NCBI GenBank assembly: GCA_964463485.1 | Contig: CAYXDO010000278.1 | Span: 1 to 6,565 of the forward strand | Direction of reading: 5' to 3' | From: CAYXDO01 sp964463485 | GTDB lineage: Bacteria; Myxococcota; Kuafuiibacteriia; Kuafuiibacteriales; Kuafuiibacteriaceae | Length of the DNA: 6,565 bases | In this document: piece by piece, positions 5,397-6,565 of the stretch | Numbering within the stretch: position 1 is the stretch's first letter | Layout of the letters: each line of letters begins with the position of its first letter | Made by a program: the position numbers and the translations under genes | Notes under the pieces: model-generated | Told to the model about the DNA's origin: nothing | The model's input: only the letters and a program-made list of their open reading frames with translations | Databases searched by the model: none

Positions 5397-5577
5397 CCCT
5401 CTGCGTAGCAGGGACGAACGAACGAAGGCAATGCGCCGATCACCGCCGATCAGGGAATTCGAAGGACGCCGATCGAGCAAACCGCTTTGCGCCGGCCGAG
5501 CTCGTTCCGAGCCAACCGGCGAACAAGATCACTCATGCCTTGGTTCAGCCTTTGGGGTAAAGTGGCGCCCCGCCGAC
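5397..5577. promoter_or_regulatory. Divergent intergenic region between the membrane-protein gene and pgl
   Basis: This 181-base gap must hold the promoters of both divergent genes if the chosen starts are right. CGCCGATC occurs three times (5434-5441, 5444-5451, 5467-5474), the first two 10 bases apart, which could be an operator. I see no convincing sigma-70 -35/-10 pair for either gene, and no strong ribosome site before the pgl start. Confidence 0.35.
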
Positions 5578-6507
5578 ATGGGGGACTCGCTCGACATCAG
5601 CTTCCTACTCAGCGGAGGAGAGCTCGGTCCGGCCGAGATCGATCGCCTGCGATCGCTCGACCTCGAGGAGCTTCGGGGCGCGCTTGCCACATACCTAGGC
5701 GAAGAAGAGATCGACGACGCGCTCGACCGGATTCGCTCGATCCTCGCCCACCCCGCCGCCCTTCCCGAGGCCTCCGAAGACTCGAGCGATGCCGATGGCG
5801 CGGTGGAGATCTCCGTCTTGGCTGATCCTGAAGAGGTCGCGACCCGGGCCGCCGAGCTCGTCGAGGAGCTCGCGAAGGCCGCCATCGCTGCTCGGGGTCG
5901 GTTCGCCCTGGCGCTCTCCGGCGGATCGACTCCGAAGCTCCTGCACGCGGCCCTGGCGACGCGCAACCTGCCGTGGCCCAACATCTTGGTCCTGTTCTCC
6001 GACGAGCGCGCGGTGCGGCACGACCACCCCGACTCCAACTTCAAGATGGCCCTCGAGACCTTGATCGGCCCGGGCCAGGTGCCGCTCGAATCCGTCTTTC
6101 GCATCGAAGCCGACGACGGCGACGCGAAGAGCGCGGCGGCCAGCTACGAAACACGTCTCACGGAGCTCCTAGGGCCAGAAGGCATCGTGGATGCGGTCAT
6201 TCTCGGCATGGGAGAAGATGGCCACACCGCGAGCTTGTTTCCCGGCGCGCAAGTCGAGATGAACCTCGTCGTGGCGACGGAGGCTCCGCCCAAGAGCCCG
6301 GTGAGCGCGCGCGTCAGTTTTTCCTACGAGGCGTTGAGGAAGGCCCGCGAGGCGATCGTGTTGATCACCGGTGAGAACAAAGCCGAACGCACCGCGGAGG
6401 TTCTTTCCGGAGAGAGTGACCTCCCGATCGCACGCGTCCTGTCGAGTCGCAGCCGATCACGAGTGTTCTGCGATCGTGCAGCCGCGAGCGGCCTCGGCAA
6501 GCGCTAG
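5578..6507 (+). CDS. pgl: 6-phosphogluconolactonase with N-terminal extension
   Basis: This enzyme hydrolyses 6-phosphoglucono-1,5-lactone to 6-phosphogluconate, the second step of the oxidative pentose phosphate pathway, in the cytoplasm. Family motifs appear in order: L-A-L-S-G-G-S-T-P-K (residues 111-120), V-L-F-S-D-E-R-A-V (138-146) with H-P-D-S-N-F (150-155), the hallmark L-G-M-G-E-D-G-H-T-A-S-L-F-P-G (209-223) with the active-site His216, A-R-V-S-F (244-248), L-I-T-G-E-N-K-A (262-269), and a closing R-V-F-C-D-R-A-A. At 309 residues it is longer than the usual 230-260. The lactonase fold begins near V-E-I-S-V at residue 76, and residues 1-75 are an acidic, helical extension. The ATG at 5578 is chosen because the extension has strong codon bias and a protein-like pattern; GTG at 5803 is the alternative that would give a standard-length enzyme. 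There is no zwf or gnd gene in view, so it stands apart from a pentose-phosphate operon here. Confidence 0.93.
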   Translation: MGDSLDISFLLSGGELGPAEIDRLRSLDLEELRGALATYLGEEEIDDALDRIRSILAHPAALPEASEDSSDADGAVEISVLADPEEVATRAAELVEELAKAAIAARGRFALALSGGSTPKLLHAALATRNLPWPNILVLFSDERAVRHDHPDSNFKMALETLIGPGQVPLESVFRIEADDGDAKSAAASYETRLTELLGPEGIVDAVILGMGEDGHTASLFPGAQVEMNLVVATEAPPKSPVSARVSFSYEALRKAREAIVLITGENKAERTAEVLSGESDLPIARVLSSRSRSRVFCDRAAASGLGKR

Positions 6508-6528
6508 CGAGAGCTAGCGAGAGCTAGG
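6502..6528 (+). repeat. 10-bp direct repeat and GAGA-loop hairpin at the pgl stop
   Basis: GCTAGCGAGA occurs at 6503-6512 and 6513-6522, followed by GCTAGG. CGCTAGC (6502-6508), a GAGA loop and GCTAGCG (6513-6519) form a 7-bp stem closed by a GNRA-type tetraloop. The pgl TAG stop lies inside the first arm. No T-tract follows, so it is a weak candidate for a transcript-end structure and not a standard intrinsic terminator. The remaining bases to 6565 show no gene start I can support. Confidence 0.45.
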
Positions 6529-6565
6529 CAGGATTCATAGGTGAGATCAGGCAGGATGAGGATCG

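Noticed and set aside
4326..5408. 360-codon plus-strand frame opposite the 379-aa minus-strand gene
   Set aside because: It is Arg/Leu/Glu-rich with no domain pattern; the minus frame has better codon bias and a coherent layout of beta-rich and hydrophobic helical regions.
5405..5431. Minus-strand promoter (TTGCCT, 15 bases, TGCTAC) before the 379-aa gene
   Set aside because: The spacing is short, the match is poor, and it would put the transcript start at or past the ATG.
5397..5480. TTG at 5480 as start of the large minus-strand protein
   Set aside because: It has no ribosome site and adds an Arg-rich stretch with repeated GDRR-like codons; the ATG at 5396 is simpler, though its own ribosome site is also weak.
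5071..5577. Upstream in-frame extension of pgl
   Set aside because: It is antisense to the minus-strand gene, Ser/Arg-rich, and ends in a non-coding-like stretch just before the ATG at 5578.

Overview
The window is GC-rich, densely coding bacterial chromosome. Strong G/C third-position bias, many CTCGAG and GATCG words, and Liv transport genes beside low-complexity Ala/Arg/Glu-rich proteins suggest a myxobacterium-like (Myxococcota/Polyangia) organism. That placement is inference from style only; there is no rRNA or other phylogenetic marker here.

Layout. (1) 2-2744, plus strand: the end of a branched-chain amino acid type (HAAT family) ABC transporter operon. It holds the C-terminal part of permease LivM, then ATPase LivG, then ATPase LivF, each overlapping the next by 4 bases. 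LivF is ordinary. LivG is not: it keeps every ATPase motif but is 470 residues instead of about 255, because two hydrophobic segments are inserted in frame into the nucleotide-binding domain. The first (about residues 72-237) has two predicted membrane helices around a ~118-residue loop; the second (about residues 279-327) is a short membrane hairpin. (2) 2751-3725: a REP/RAYT module. A REP-associated tyrosine transposase (HUH motif, single catalytic Tyr) sits between two pairs of 44-bp palindromic units. The left pair is inverted relative to the right pair and differs at one base. The left side also carries a 13-bp tandem array made from the head of the REP unit. (3) 3723-5396, minus strand: two unrecognised genes, probably co-transcribed. 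The upstream one encodes a 379-residue protein with disordered ends, a probable beta-rich middle and hydrophobic helices; the downstream one encodes a 156-residue soluble helical protein. The stop codon of the latter lies inside the last REP-derived repeat. (4) 5397-5577: a divergent intergenic gap. (5) 5578-6507, plus strand: 6-phosphogluconolactonase with a ~75-residue N-terminal extension, followed by a short repeat/hairpin and the window end.

How it fits together. LivM, LivG and LivF would form the membrane and ATPase parts of one importer; LivH and the binding protein would be expected upstream, outside the window. The REP/RAYT module lies between convergent genes, a typical REP location, and looks like an insertion unrelated to transport. 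The phosphogluconolactonase (oxidative pentose phosphate pathway) has no visible functional link to its neighbours. The most unusual signal is the membrane-inserted LivG; the next is the RAYT with its own REPs arranged as near-perfect inverted pairs.
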